The notes: generated by a model not told the origin, from the letters alone. Counted from the stretch's first letter, positions 54,337-64,000 are shown. The stretch: 64,000 nt of DNA from Hippophae tibetana (GCA_037013495.1 CM072801.1:72029816-72093815), one strand, 5' to 3'. Translations and numbers: made by a program.

Positions 54337-57300
54337 CTTAAAAAACACACTATAGCAGTAGTTTTTGTATTCTCATATTTTAACCCAGATTCCATCGTTT
54401 ACACTACTTATAGACGTCTTAAAATTTTGTCGCACCCTATTACCTTTTTTGTGTTCTTGTTCTTTCGAATTCCAATTCCATCATCTTAACCATGTTTTTA
54501 GCAATTCAACCTTTCTTATTCTTTGTATTCATAGGTACATATGTTGTTCGCGAAAAGGATTTGCATTTTTTGGTATCATAGCCTTGGTTGCTAAAAATGG
54601 TTTATCTATATTTATTTATCAACTTTTTGAATTTTAGATTTATAAAAATTTGTCGTTTGATTGTTTTCTACTTTCTTAAGTGAGATATCAGAAAAAAGGA
54701 TTAAATTGTGTCCTTAAAGTCGAGTGTTTTCTTTCTATTTTGTTTTCATTCTTTTCCTATTTGGATTTCATTTCGTAACTGGCCTTAGTTTCACGGTATT
54801 TTTTTCTCGTTATTTCATTTTTGTGTTCAACCTATCTATGTTTTTCAAAAAAACAAGAAAGTTACTACAGTTCACAATTTCAAAACAAAAAGAAGTTATC
54901 AATTGGGGTTGAAACTATAAACTTTCATAACTTTTGACTCTTATATCGAAACGACTATTATAATATATCAAATCGAAACATGTTTCCATACATAAAAAAC
55001 ACACTATAGCAGCAGTTTTTCTATTCTCATATTTTAACCCAGATTCCATCGTTTACACTACTTATAGACGCCTTAAAATTTGGTCGCACCCCATTACCTT
55101 TTTTTGTGTTCTTGTTCTTTCGGATACCAATTCTATCATCTTAATCATGTTTTAAGCAATTCAACCTTTCTTATTCTTTGTGTTCCTAGGTACATATGTT
55201 GTCCGCGAAAAGGATTTGCATTGTTTGGTATCATAGCCTTGGTTGCTGAAAATGGTTTATCTATATTTATTTATCTACTTTTTGAATTTTAGATTTGTAA
55301 AAATTTGTCGTTTGTTTGTTTTCTAATTTCTTAAGTCATATATCAGAAAAAAGAATTAAATTGTGTCCTTAAAGTCGAGTGTTTTCTTTCAATTTTGTTG
55401 TCATTCTTTTCCTATTTGGATTTGATTTCGTAACTGGCCTTAGTTTCACGGTATTTTTTTCTCGTTATTTCATTTTTGTGTTCAACCTCTCTATGTTTTT
55501 GAAAAAAACAAGAAAGTTACTACAGTTCACAATTTCAAAACAAAAAGAAGTTATCAATTGGGGTTGAAACTATAACCTTTCATAACTTTTGACTCTTATA
55601 TCGAAATGAGTATTATAATATTTTAAATTGAAGCATGTTTCGATACATTAAAAACACACTATAGTAGTAGTTTTTCTATTCTCATATTTTAACCATAATT
55701 CCATGGTTTACACTACTGATAGACGTCTTAAAATTTGGTCGTACCCTATTTCCTTTTTTTGTGTTCTTGTTCTTTCGGATTCCAATTCTATCATCTTAAT
55801 CATGTTTTAAGCCATTCAACCTTTCTTATTCTTTGTGTTCCTAGGTACATATGTTGTCCGCGAAAAGGATTTGCATTGTTTGGTATCATAGCCTTGGTTG
55901 CTGAAAATGGTTTATCTATATTTATTTATCTACCTTTTGAAATTTAGATTTATAAAAATTTGTCGTTTGATTGTTTTCTACTTTCTTAAGTCAGATATCA
56001 GAAAATAGGATTAAATTGTGTCCTTAAAGTCGAGTGTTTTCTTTCAATTTTGTTGTCATTCTTTTCCTATTTGGATTTCATTTCGTAACTGGCCTTAGTT
56101 TCACGGTATTTTTTTCTCGTTATTTCATTTTTGTGTTCAACCTATCTATGTTTTTGTAAAAAACAAGAAAGTTACTACAATTCACAATTTCAAAACAAAA
56201 AGAAGTTATCAATTGGGGTTGAAACTATAAACTTTCATAACTTTTGACTCTTATATCGAAACGACTATTATAATATATCAAATCGAAGCATGTTTCCATA
56301 CATAAAAAACACACTATAGCAGTAGTTTTTCTATTCTCATATTTTAACCCAGATTCTATCGTTTACACTACTTATAGACGTCTTAAAATTTGGTCGCACC
56401 CTATTACCTTTTTTTGTGTTCTTGTTCTTTCGAATTCTAATTCTATCATCTTAACCATGTTTTAAGCAATTCAACCTTTCTTATTCTTTGTATTCATAGG
56501 TACATATGTTGTTCACGAAAAGGATTTACATTGTTTGGTGTCATAGCCTTGGTTGTTGAAAATGGTTTATCTATCTTTATTTATCTATTTTTTGAATTTT
56601 AGTATTATAAAAATTTGTGCTTTGATTGTTTTCTGCTTTCTTAAGTCAGATATCACGAAAAAAGAATTAAATTGTGTCCTTCAAGTGGACTGTTTTCTTT
56701 CAATTTTGTTGTCATTCTTTTCCTATTTGGATTTCATTTCGTAGATTTCCTTAGTTTCACGGTATTTTTTTCTCGTTATTTCATTTTTGTTTTCAACCTA
56801 TCTATGTTTTTGAAAAAAACAAGAAAGTTACTACAGTTCACAATTTCAAAACAAAAAGAAGTTATCAATTGGTGTTGAAACTATAAACTTTCATAACTTT
56901 TGACTCTTATATCGAAACGACTATTATAATATATCAAATCGAAACATGTTTCCATACATAAAAAACACACTATAGCAGCAGTTTTTCTATTCTCATATTT
57001 TAACCCAGATTCCATCGTTTACACTACTTATAGACGCCTTAAAATTTGGTCGCACCCCATTACCTTTTTTTGTGTTCTTGTTCTTTCGGATACCAATTCT
57101 ATCATCTTAATCATGTTTTAAGCAATTCAACCTTTCTTATTCTTCGTGTTCCTAGGTACATATGTTGTCCGCGAAAAGGATTTGCATTGTTGGGTATCAT
57201 AGCCTTGGTTGCTGAAAATATTTTATATATATTTATTTATCTACTTTTTGAAATTTAGATTTATAAAAATTTGTCCTTTGATTGTTTTCTAATTTCTTAA

Positions 57301-58920
57301 TTCAGATATCAGAAAAAAGAATTAAATTGTGTCCTTAAAGTCGAGTGTTTTCTTTCAATTTTGTTGTCATTCTTTTCCTATTTGGATTTCATTTCGAAGA
57401 TTTCCTTAGTTTCACCGTATTTTTTTCTCGTTATTTCATTATTGTGTTCAATCTATCTATGTTTTGAAAGAAACAAGAAAGTTACTGCAGTTCAAAATTT
57501 CAAAACAAAAAGAAGTTATCAATTGGGGTTAAAACTGTAAACTGTTATAACTTTATACTAGTATATCGAAATGACTATTATAATATTTTACATTGAAGCA
57601 TGTTTCAATACATAAAAAACACACTATAGTAGTAGTTTTTCTATTCTCATATTTTAACCATGATTGCATGGTTTACACTACTTATAGACGTCTTAAAATT
57701 TGGTCGTACCCTATTTCCTTTTTTTGTGTTCTTGTTCTTTCGAATTCCAATTCTATCATCTTAATCATGTTTTAAGCAATTCAACCTTTCTTATTCTTCG
57801 TGTTCCTAGGTACATATGTTGTCCGCGAAAAGGATTTGCATTGTTGGGTATCATAGCCTTGGTTGCTGAAAATATTATATATATATTTATTTATCTACTT
57901 TTTGAAATTTAGATTTATAAAAATTTGTCCTTTGATTTTTTTCTAATTTCTTAATTCAGATATCAGAAAAAATAATTAAATTGTGTCCTTAAAGTGGAGT
58001 GTTTTCTTTCAATTTTGTTGTCTTTCTTTTCCTATTTGGATTTCATTTCGTAGCTTTCTTTAGTTTCACGGTATTTTTTTCTAGTTATTTCATTTTTGTT
58101 TTCAACCTATCTATGTTTTTGAAAAAAACAAGAAAGTTACTACAGTTCAAAATTTCAAAACAAAAAGAAGTTATCAATTGGGGTTGAAACTATAAACTTT
58201 CATAACTTTTGACTCTTATATCGAAACGACTATAATAATATATCAAATCGAAACATGTTTCCATACATAAAAAACACACTATAGCAGTAGTTTTTCTATT
58301 CTCATATTTTAACCCAGATTCCATCGTTTACACTACTTATAGACGTCTTAAAATTTGGTCGCACCCTATTACCTTTTTTTGTGTTCTTGTTCTTTCGGAT
58401 ACCAATTCTATCATCTTAATCATTTTTTAAGCAATTCAACCTTTCTTATTCTTTGTGTTCCTAGGAACATATGTTGTCCGCGAAAAGGATTTGCATTGTT
58501 TGGTATCATAGCCTTGGTTGTTGAAAATGGTTTATCTATATTTATTTATCTACTTTTTGAATTTTAGATTTATAAAAATTTGTCGTTTGATTGTTTTCTA
58601 ATTTCTTAATTCAGATATCAGAAAAAATAATTAAATTGTGTCCTTAAAGTCGAGTGTTTTCTTTCAATTTTATTGTCTTTCTTTTCCTATTTGGATTTCA
58701 TTTCGTAGCTTTCTTTAGTTTCACGGTATTTTTTTCTCGTTATTTCATTTTTGTTTTCAACCTATCTATGTTTTTGAAAAAAAGAAGAAAGTTACTACAG
58801 TTCACAATTTCAAAACAAAAAGAAGTTACAAATTGTGGTTGAAACTATAAACTTTCATAACTTTTGACTCTTATATCGAAACGACTATAATAATATATCA
58901 CATCGAAACATGTTTGGATA
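54337..58920 (+). repeat. Repeat copy 5: M-P-Q-A-(P/C/B)-C-D, seven units (84-90)
   Basis: Units 84-86 and the first two thirds of unit 87 follow copy 4 at an offset of about 5236 bp. The end of unit 87 and all of unit 88 are a mosaic of other types, after which C (57611) and D (58266) resume. The back of unit 90 (aagaagaaag, aagttacaaattgtgg) already belongs to Domain IV. E is missing, so this is the last, broken copy. Confidence 0.8.
56746..57610 (+). repeat. Mosaic segment across units 87-88
   Basis: Unit 87 is type A up to gtagatttcc (56745) and then has tttgttttcaacc from 56786, not the A-type attattgtgttcaatcc. It ends with attggtgttg, a variant otherwise seen at the end of unit 68. 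Unit 88 starts as P (gcagcag, gacgcc, gcacccc), turns to C between 57093 and 57143 (cttcgtg, gttgggta), and then to a B-type back (cgaagatttcc, caccgtat, atgttttgaaag). At least three switches lie within 0.9 kb. Confidence 0.75.
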
Positions 58921-59221
58921 CATAACAAAACACACTATAGCAGTAGTTTTTCTATTCTCATATTTTGACCCAGATTCCATCGTTTACACTACTTATAGAC
59001 GTCTTAAAATTTGGTCGCACCCTATTACTTTTTTTGTGTTGTTGTTCTTTCGGATACCAATTCTATCATCTTAATCATGTTTTAAGCAATTCAACCTTTC
59101 TTATTCTTTGTGTTCCTAGGTACATATGTTGTCCACGAAAAGGATTTGCATTGTTTGGTATCATAGCCTTGGTTGCTGAAAATGGTTTATCTATATTTAT
59201 TTATCTACTTTTTGAATTTTA
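58785..59221 (+). repeat. 437-bp segment, first copy of a mismatch-free tandem pair
   Basis: Compared base by base, this segment is identical to 59440-59876 at an offset of 655 bp. It spans the end of unit 90 and the first 301 bases of unit 91, and includes the rare variants ttacaaattgtgg, atcacatcg, gtttggata, cataacaaaa and ttgttgttctttcgg. Identity is broken on the left at 58784 (g against c) and on the right at 59222 (t against g). Confidence 0.9.
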
Positions 59222-59439
59222 TATTTATAAAAATTTGTCGTTTCATTGTTTTCTACTTTTTTAAGTCAGATATCAGAAAAAAGAATTAAATTGTGTCCTT
59301 AAAGTCGAGTGTTTTCTTTCAATTTTGTTGTCATTCTTTTCCTATTTGGATTTCATTTCATAGCTTTCCATAGTTTCATGATATTTTTTGCTCGTTATTT
59401 CATTTTTGTGTTCAACCTATCTATGTTTTTGAAAAAAAC

Positions 59440-59876
59440 AAGAAAGTTACTACAGTTCACAATTTCAAAACAAAAAGAAGTTACAAATTGTGGTTGAAAC
59501 TATAAACTTTCATAACTTTTGACTCTTATATCGAAACGACTATAATAATATATCACATCGAAACATGTTTGGATACATAACAAAACACACTATAGCAGTA
59601 GTTTTTCTATTCTCATATTTTGACCCAGATTCCATCGTTTACACTACTTATAGACGTCTTAAAATTTGGTCGCACCCTATTACTTTTTTTGTGTTGTTGT
59701 TCTTTCGGATACCAATTCTATCATCTTAATCATGTTTTAAGCAATTCAACCTTTCTTATTCTTTGTGTTCCTAGGTACATATGTTGTCCACGAAAAGGAT
59801 TTGCATTGTTTGGTATCATAGCCTTGGTTGCTGAAAATGGTTTATCTATATTTATTTATCTACTTTTTGAATTTTA
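59440..59876 (+). repeat. 437-bp segment, second copy
   Basis: Identical to 58785-59221. The flanking sequence differs: on the right, agatttataaaa with gtttgtttg replaces atatttataaaa with gtttcattg. The copied stretch is therefore shorter than one unit. This fits a short gene-conversion tract or a very recent duplication later overwritten on one side. Confidence 0.9.
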
Positions 59877-61540
59877 GATTTATAAAAATTTGTCGTTTGT
59901 TTGTTTTCTACTTTCTTAAGTCAGATATCAGAAAAAAGAATTAAATATTGTCCTTAAAGTCGAGTGTTTTCTTTCAAGTTTATTGTCATTCTTTTCCTAT
60001 TTGGATTGCATTTCGTAGCTTTGCTTAGTTTCATGGTATTTTTTTCTCGTTATTTCATTTTTGTGTTCAACCTATCTATGTTTTTGAAAAAAACAAGAAA
60101 GTTACTACAGTTCACAATTAATAAACAAAAAGAAGTTATCAATTGGGGTTGAAACTATAAACTTTCATAACTTTTGACTCTTATATCGAAACGACTATTA
60201 TAATATATCAAATCGAAACATGTTTCCATACATAAAAAACACACTATAGCAGTAGTTTTTCTATTCTCATATTTTAACCCAGATTCTATCGTTTACACTA
60301 CTTATAGACGTCTTAAAATTTTCTCGCACCCTATTACCTTTTTTTGTGTTCTTGTTCTTTCGGATACCAATTCTATCATTTTAATCATGTTTTAAGCAAT
60401 TCAACCTTTCTTATTCTTTTTGTTCCTAGGTACATATGTTGTCCGCGAAAAGGATTTGCATTGTTTGGTATCATAGCCTTGGTTGCTGAAACTGGTTTAT
60501 CTATATTTATTTATCTACTTTTTGAATTTTAGATTTATAAAAATTTGTCGTTTGATGGTTTTCTAATTTCTTAATTCAGATATCAGAAAAAAGAATTAAA
60601 TTGTGTCCTTAAAGTCGAGTGTTTTCTTTCAATTTTGTTGTCATTCTTTTCCTATTTGGATTTCATTTCGTAGCTTTGCTTAGTTTCACGGTATTTTTTT
60701 CTCGTTATTTCATTTTTGTGTTCAACCTATCTATGTTTTTGAAAAAAACAAGAAAGTTACTACAGTTCAAAATTTCAAAACAAAAAGAAGTTATCAATTG
60801 GGGTTGAAACTATAAACTTTCATAACTTTTGACTCTTATATCGAAATGACTATAATAATATATCAAATAGAAACATGTTTCCATACATAAAAAACACACT
60901 ATAGCAGTAGTTTTTCTATTCTCATATTTTAACCCGGATTCTATCGTTTACACTACTTATAGACGTCTTAAAATTTGGTCGCACCCTATTACCTTTTTTT
61001 ATGTTCTTGTTCTTTCGGATACCAATTCTATCATTTTAATCATGTTTTAAGCAATTCAACCTTTCTTATTCTTTGTGTTCCTAGGTATATATGTTGTCCA
61101 CGAAAAGGATTTGCATTGTTTGGTATCATAGCCTTGGTTGGTGAAAATGGTTTATATATATTTATTTATCTACTTTTTGAAATTTAGATTTATAAAAATT
61201 TGTCCTTTGATTGTTTTCTAATTTCTTAATTCAGATATCAGAAAAAATAATTAAATTGTGTCCTTAAAGTCGAGTGTTTTCTTTCAATTTTGTTGTCTTT
61301 CTTTTCCTATTTGGATTTCATTTCGTAGCTTTCTTTAGTTTCACGGTATTTTTTTCTCGTTATTTCATTTTTGTTTTCAACCTATCTATGTTTTTGAAAA
61401 AAAGAAGAAAGTTACTACAGTTCAAAATTTCAAAACAAAAAGAAGTTATCAATTGGGGTTGAAACTATAAACTTTCATAACTTTTGACTCTTATATCGAA
61501 ATGACTATAATAATATATCAAATCGAAACATGTTTGGATA

Positions 61541-62190
61541 CATTAAAAACACACTATAGCAGTAGTTTTTCTATTTTCATATTTTAACCCAGATTCCCTC
61601 GTTTACACTACTTATAGACGTCTTAAAATTTGGTCGCACCCTATTACATTTTTTGTGTTCTTGTTGTTTCGGATACCAATTCTATCATCTTAATCATGTT
61701 TTAAGCAATTCAACCTTTCTTATTCTTTGTGTTCCTAGGTACATCTGTTGTCCGCGAAAAGGATTTGCATTGTTTGGTATCATAGCCTTGGTTGCTGAAA
61801 ATGGTTTATCTATATTTATTTATCTACTTTTTGTATTTTATATTTATAAAAATTTGTCGTTTGATTGTTTTCTACTTAATTCAGATATCAGGAAAAAGAA
61901 TTAAATTGTGTCCTTAATGTCGAGTGTTTTCTTTCAATTTTGTTGTCATTCTTTTCCTATTTGGATTTCATTTCGTAGTTTTGCTTAGTTTCACGGTATT
62001 TTTTTCTCGTTATTTCATTTTTGTGTTCAACCTATCTAAGTTTTTGAAAAAAAGAAGAAAGTTACTACAGTTCAAAATTTCAAAACAAAAAGAAGTTATC
62101 AATTGGGGTTGAAACTATAAACTTTCATACCTTTTGACTCTTATATCGAAATGACTATAATAATATATCAAATCGAAACTTGTTTGGATA
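61541..62190 (+). repeat. Unit 95, shortest complete unit (650 bp)
   Basis: Compared with unit 98, about five bases are missing, mostly around 61875 where tctacttaattcag stands for tctactttcttaattcag. Otherwise it matches unit 98 closely (gtttggatacatt before it, attacatttttt, ttgttgtttcgg, tttttgtattttatattt, atcaggaaaaag) at an offset of 1958 bp. The deletion lies between short direct repeats of the ctt type, consistent with slippage. Confidence 0.75.
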
Positions 62191-63498
62191 CATTAAAAAC
62201 ACACGATAGCAGTAGTTTTTCTATTCTCATATTTTAACCCAGATTCCATCGTTTACACTACTTATAGACGTCTTAAAATTTGGTCGCACCCTATTACATT
62301 TTTTGTGTTCTTGTTGTTTCGGATACCAATTCTATCATTTTAATGATGTTTTAAGCAATTCAACCTTTCTTAATCTTTGTGTTCCTAGGTACATATGTTG
62401 TCCGCGAAAAGGATTTGCATTGTTTGGTATCATAGCCTTGGTTGCTGAAAATGGTTTATCTATATTTATTTATCTACTTTTTGAATTTTAGATTTATAAA
62501 AATTTGTCGTTTGATTGTTTTCTACTTTCTTAAGTCACATATCAGAAAAAATAATTAAATTGTGTCCTTAAAGTCGAGTGTTTTCTTTTAATTTTGTTGT
62601 CATTCTTTTCCTATTTGGATTTCATTTCGTAGCTTTCCATAGTTTCACGGTATTTTTTGCTCGTTATTTCATTTTTGTGTTCAACCTATCTATTTTTTGA
62701 AAAAAACAAGAAAGTTACTACAGTTCACAATTTCAAAACAAAAAGAAGTTATCAATTGGGATTGAAACTATAAACTTTCATAACTTTTGACTCTTATATC
62801 GAAACGACTATAATAATATATCAAATCGAAACATGTTTGCATACATAACAAAACACACTATAGCAGTAGTTTTTCTATTCTCATATTTTAACCCAGATTC
62901 CATCGTTCACACTACTTATAGACGTCTTAAAATTTGGTCGCACCCTATTACCTTTTTTGTGTTCTTGTTCTTTCGGATACCAATTCTATCATCTTAATCA
63001 TGTTTTAAGCAATTCAACCTTTCTTATTCTTTGTGTTCCTAGGTATATATGTTGTCCACGAAAAGGATTTGCATTGTTTGGTATCCTAGCCTTGGTTGCT
63101 GAAAATGGTTTATATATATTTATTTATCTACTTTTTGAAATTTAGATTTATAAAAATTTGTCCTTTGATTGTTTCCTAATTTCTTAATTCAGATATCAGA
63201 AAAAATAATTAAATTGTGTCCTTAAAGTCGAGTGTTTTCTTTCAATCTTATTGTCTTTCTTTTCCTATTTGGATTTCATTTCGTAGCTTTCTTTAGTTTC
63301 ACGGTATTTTTTTCTCGTTATTTCATTTTTGTTTTCAACCTATCTATGTTTTTGAAAAAAAGAAGAAAGTTACTACAGTTCAAAATTTCAAAACAAAAAG
63401 AAGTTATCAATTGGGGTTGAAACTATAAACTTTCATAACTTTTGACTCTTATATCGAAATGACTATAATAATATATCAAATCGAAACATGTTTGGATA

Positions 63499-64000
63499 CA
63501 TTAAAAACACACTATAGCAGTAGTTTTTCTATTCTCATATTTTAACCTAGATTCCATCGTTTACACTACTTATAGACGTCTTAAAATTTGGTCGCACCCT
63601 ATTACATTTTTTGTGTTCTTGTTGTTTCGGATACCAATTCTATCATCTTAATCATGTTTTAAGAAATTCAACCTTTCTTATTCTTTGTGTTCCTAGGTAC
63701 ATATGTTGTCCGCGAAAAGGATTTGCATTGTTTGGTATCATAGCCTTGGTTGCTGAAAATGGTTTATCTATATTTATTTATCTACTTTTTGTATTTTATA
63801 TTTATAAAAATTTGTCGTTTGATTGTTTTCTACTTTCTTAATTCAGATATCAGGAAAAAGAATTAAATTGTGTCCTTAAAGTCGAGTGTTTTCTTTCAAT
63901 ATTGTTGTCATTCTTTTCCTATTTGGATTTCATTTCGTAGCTTTCCATAGTTTCACGGTATTTTTTGCTCGTTATTTCATTTTTGTGTTCAACCTATCTA
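63499..64000 (+). repeat. Unit 98, partial, cut by the window end
   Basis: The first 502 bases of a unit of the 95/98 type (cattaaaa, cctagattcc, attacatttttt, ttgttgtttcgg, aaattcaacc, atcaggaaaaag, tccatagtttca). No edge or divergence toward the end of the window is visible, so the array appears to continue. Confidence 0.85.

Larger units (their letters stand above)
28810..58920 (+). repeat. Domain III: units 45-90, eight-unit higher-order repeat of about 5.24 kb
   Basis: Unit starts: 28810, 29464, 30118, 30773, 31428, 32082, 32736, 33391, 34046, 34701, 35355, 36010, 36664, 37318, 37972, 38627, 39282, 39937, 40591, 41246, 41901, 42555, 43209, 43864, 44518, 45173, 45828, 46482, 47137, 47792, 48446, 49101, 49755, 50410, 51065, 51719, 52373, 53028, 53683, 54337, 54991, 55646, 56301, 56957, 57611, 58266. 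Diagnostic features: M (cttaaaa, tttttgtattc, tttttagc), P (gacgcc, gcacccc, atttgtaaaa), Q (cattaaaa, actgatag, then accttttgaaattt in later copies), A (gaagcatgtttcc, tctatcg, tttgtgctttg), B (cattaaaa, gtaccctatttcc), C (cttcgtg, gttgggta, ttatatatat), D (cattttttaag, aggaacat), E (gttttgtatc, ttttatattt). Confidence 0.85.
1..64000 (+). repeat. 655-bp satellite DNA array filling the whole window (97 full units plus one partial)
   Basis: The landmark cataaaaaacacactatag, or a one- to two-base variant (cattaaaa, cttaaaa, cataacaaaa), recurs from base 1 to base 63499 with a mean spacing of 654.6 bp. Most units are 654 or 655 bp; the extremes are 659 bp (unit 5) and 650 bp (unit 95). All units have the same orientation, and no foreign sequence interrupts any of them. 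The unit is AT-rich, roughly 70% or more by eye. Positions about 90-500 of the unit are T-rich on the + strand, and positions about 500-655 are A-rich. No open frame is longer than 99 codons and the frames recur once per unit, so I treat the array as non-coding. Satellite identity is seen directly; a centromeric or heterochromatic location is inference. Confidence 0.98.
58921..64000 (+). repeat. Domain IV: units 91-98, right-hand variant block
   Basis: Unit starts: 58921, 59576, 60231, 60886, 61541, 62191, 62844, 63499 (last unit cut by the window end). Distinctive variants are cataacaaaacac (91, 92, 97), gtttggatacatt (95, 96, 98), ttgttgtttcgg (95, 96, 98), attacatttttt (95, 96, 98), and tccatagtttca with tttttgctcg (91, 96, 98). 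None of these is common in Domain III. A three-unit relation (offset 1958 bp) links 61.0-62.0 kb to 63.0-64.0 kb. Unit 95 is the shortest unit in the window at 650 bp. Confidence 0.8.

Noticed and set aside
34046-56300. A 17-unit super-repeat of about 11,128 bp, suggested by the alternating 9, 8, 9, 8 spacing of A units
   Set aside because: When unit types are aligned at 17 units, many positions disagree (for example E against E/M, M against P/E, D against C). The alternating spacing is better explained by independent one- and two-unit gains and fusions within an eight-unit repeat.
60920-60945. A possible CENP-B-box-like sequence at acccggattctatcg
   Set aside because: Only one unit has cccgg here, by a single base change from cccag. 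The required distal CGAA of the reversed box is absent (tcgt instead). No other unit has a match to the box on either strand.
90-63841. More than 150 open frames of 60-99 codons, mainly on the + strand, including a recurrent 70-codon and a recurrent 62-codon frame
   Set aside because: They recur at the same unit position about every 655 bp. Those I checked begin at TTG or GTG, not ATG. They are broken in many copies by single-base indels without compensation, and they show no recognisable domain. The Phe/Ile/Leu/Ser-rich composition follows from T-rich DNA. A single transmembrane-like peptide family cannot be excluded formally, but nothing supports translation.
1-64000. CRISPR-like or phage/plasmid repeat array
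   Set aside because: The repeats are 655 bp with no short repeat-spacer alternation, there are no associated genes, and the whole window is tandem repeat without unique spacers.

Overview
The whole 64 kb window is one uninterrupted array of AT-rich satellite DNA. I see no gene, RNA gene, transposon, CRISPR array or non-repeat DNA in it. The basic unit is about 655 bp. I phased it on a conserved landmark reading cataaaaaacacactatag, whose first copy starts at base 1, and followed it through 97 complete units and one partial unit (63499-64000). The mean spacing is 63498/97 = 654.6 bp, and nearly every unit is 653-657 bp. All units are head-to-tail in the same orientation. Position 1 coincides with my phase start, so the array very probably continues past both ends.

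A long satellite with higher-order repeats and no coding content points to a eukaryotic nuclear chromosome, in a (peri)centromeric, subtelomeric or other heterochromatic block. A plant host is a mild preference: each unit carries CAAAA-type pentanucleotides of the kind reported as common in plant satellites, and CpG sites show C-to-T/G-to-A decay as expected under methylation. The species and chromosome location cannot be settled from the sequence. The many 60-90 codon open frames are by-products of the repeat. They recur once per unit, mostly begin at TTG or GTG, and encode Phe/Ile/Leu-rich peptides because much of the unit is T-rich on the + strand.

The interest lies in the hierarchical layout. 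Domain I (1-18990, units 1-29) holds 2-, 6- and 7-unit duplications. The clearest is a 3927-bp, six-unit block (8056-11982) followed directly by a near-identical copy (11983-16564) that carries exactly one extra 655-bp unit. Domain II (18991-28809, units 30-44) is built on a five-unit block of about 3.27 kb, with an extra dimer duplication inside its second copy. Domain III (28810-58920, units 45-90) is a clear higher-order repeat: eight recognisable unit types, here called M-P-Q-A-B-C-D-E, make a block of about 5236 bp present in five copies. The copies differ by whole-unit gains and losses, and hybrid units mark the exchange points. Domain IV (58921-64000, units 91-98) carries a different variant set, including a 437-bp segment repeated without a mismatch one unit downstream.

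Together the window reads as a record of in-register unequal exchange. Many of the junctions I could place fall in the same 120-bp stretch of the unit. A 12-bp perfect palindrome (GAAACATGTTTC) sits next to the phase start in most units. All unit-type calls were made by eye from diagnostic bases and need a computed alignment to confirm.
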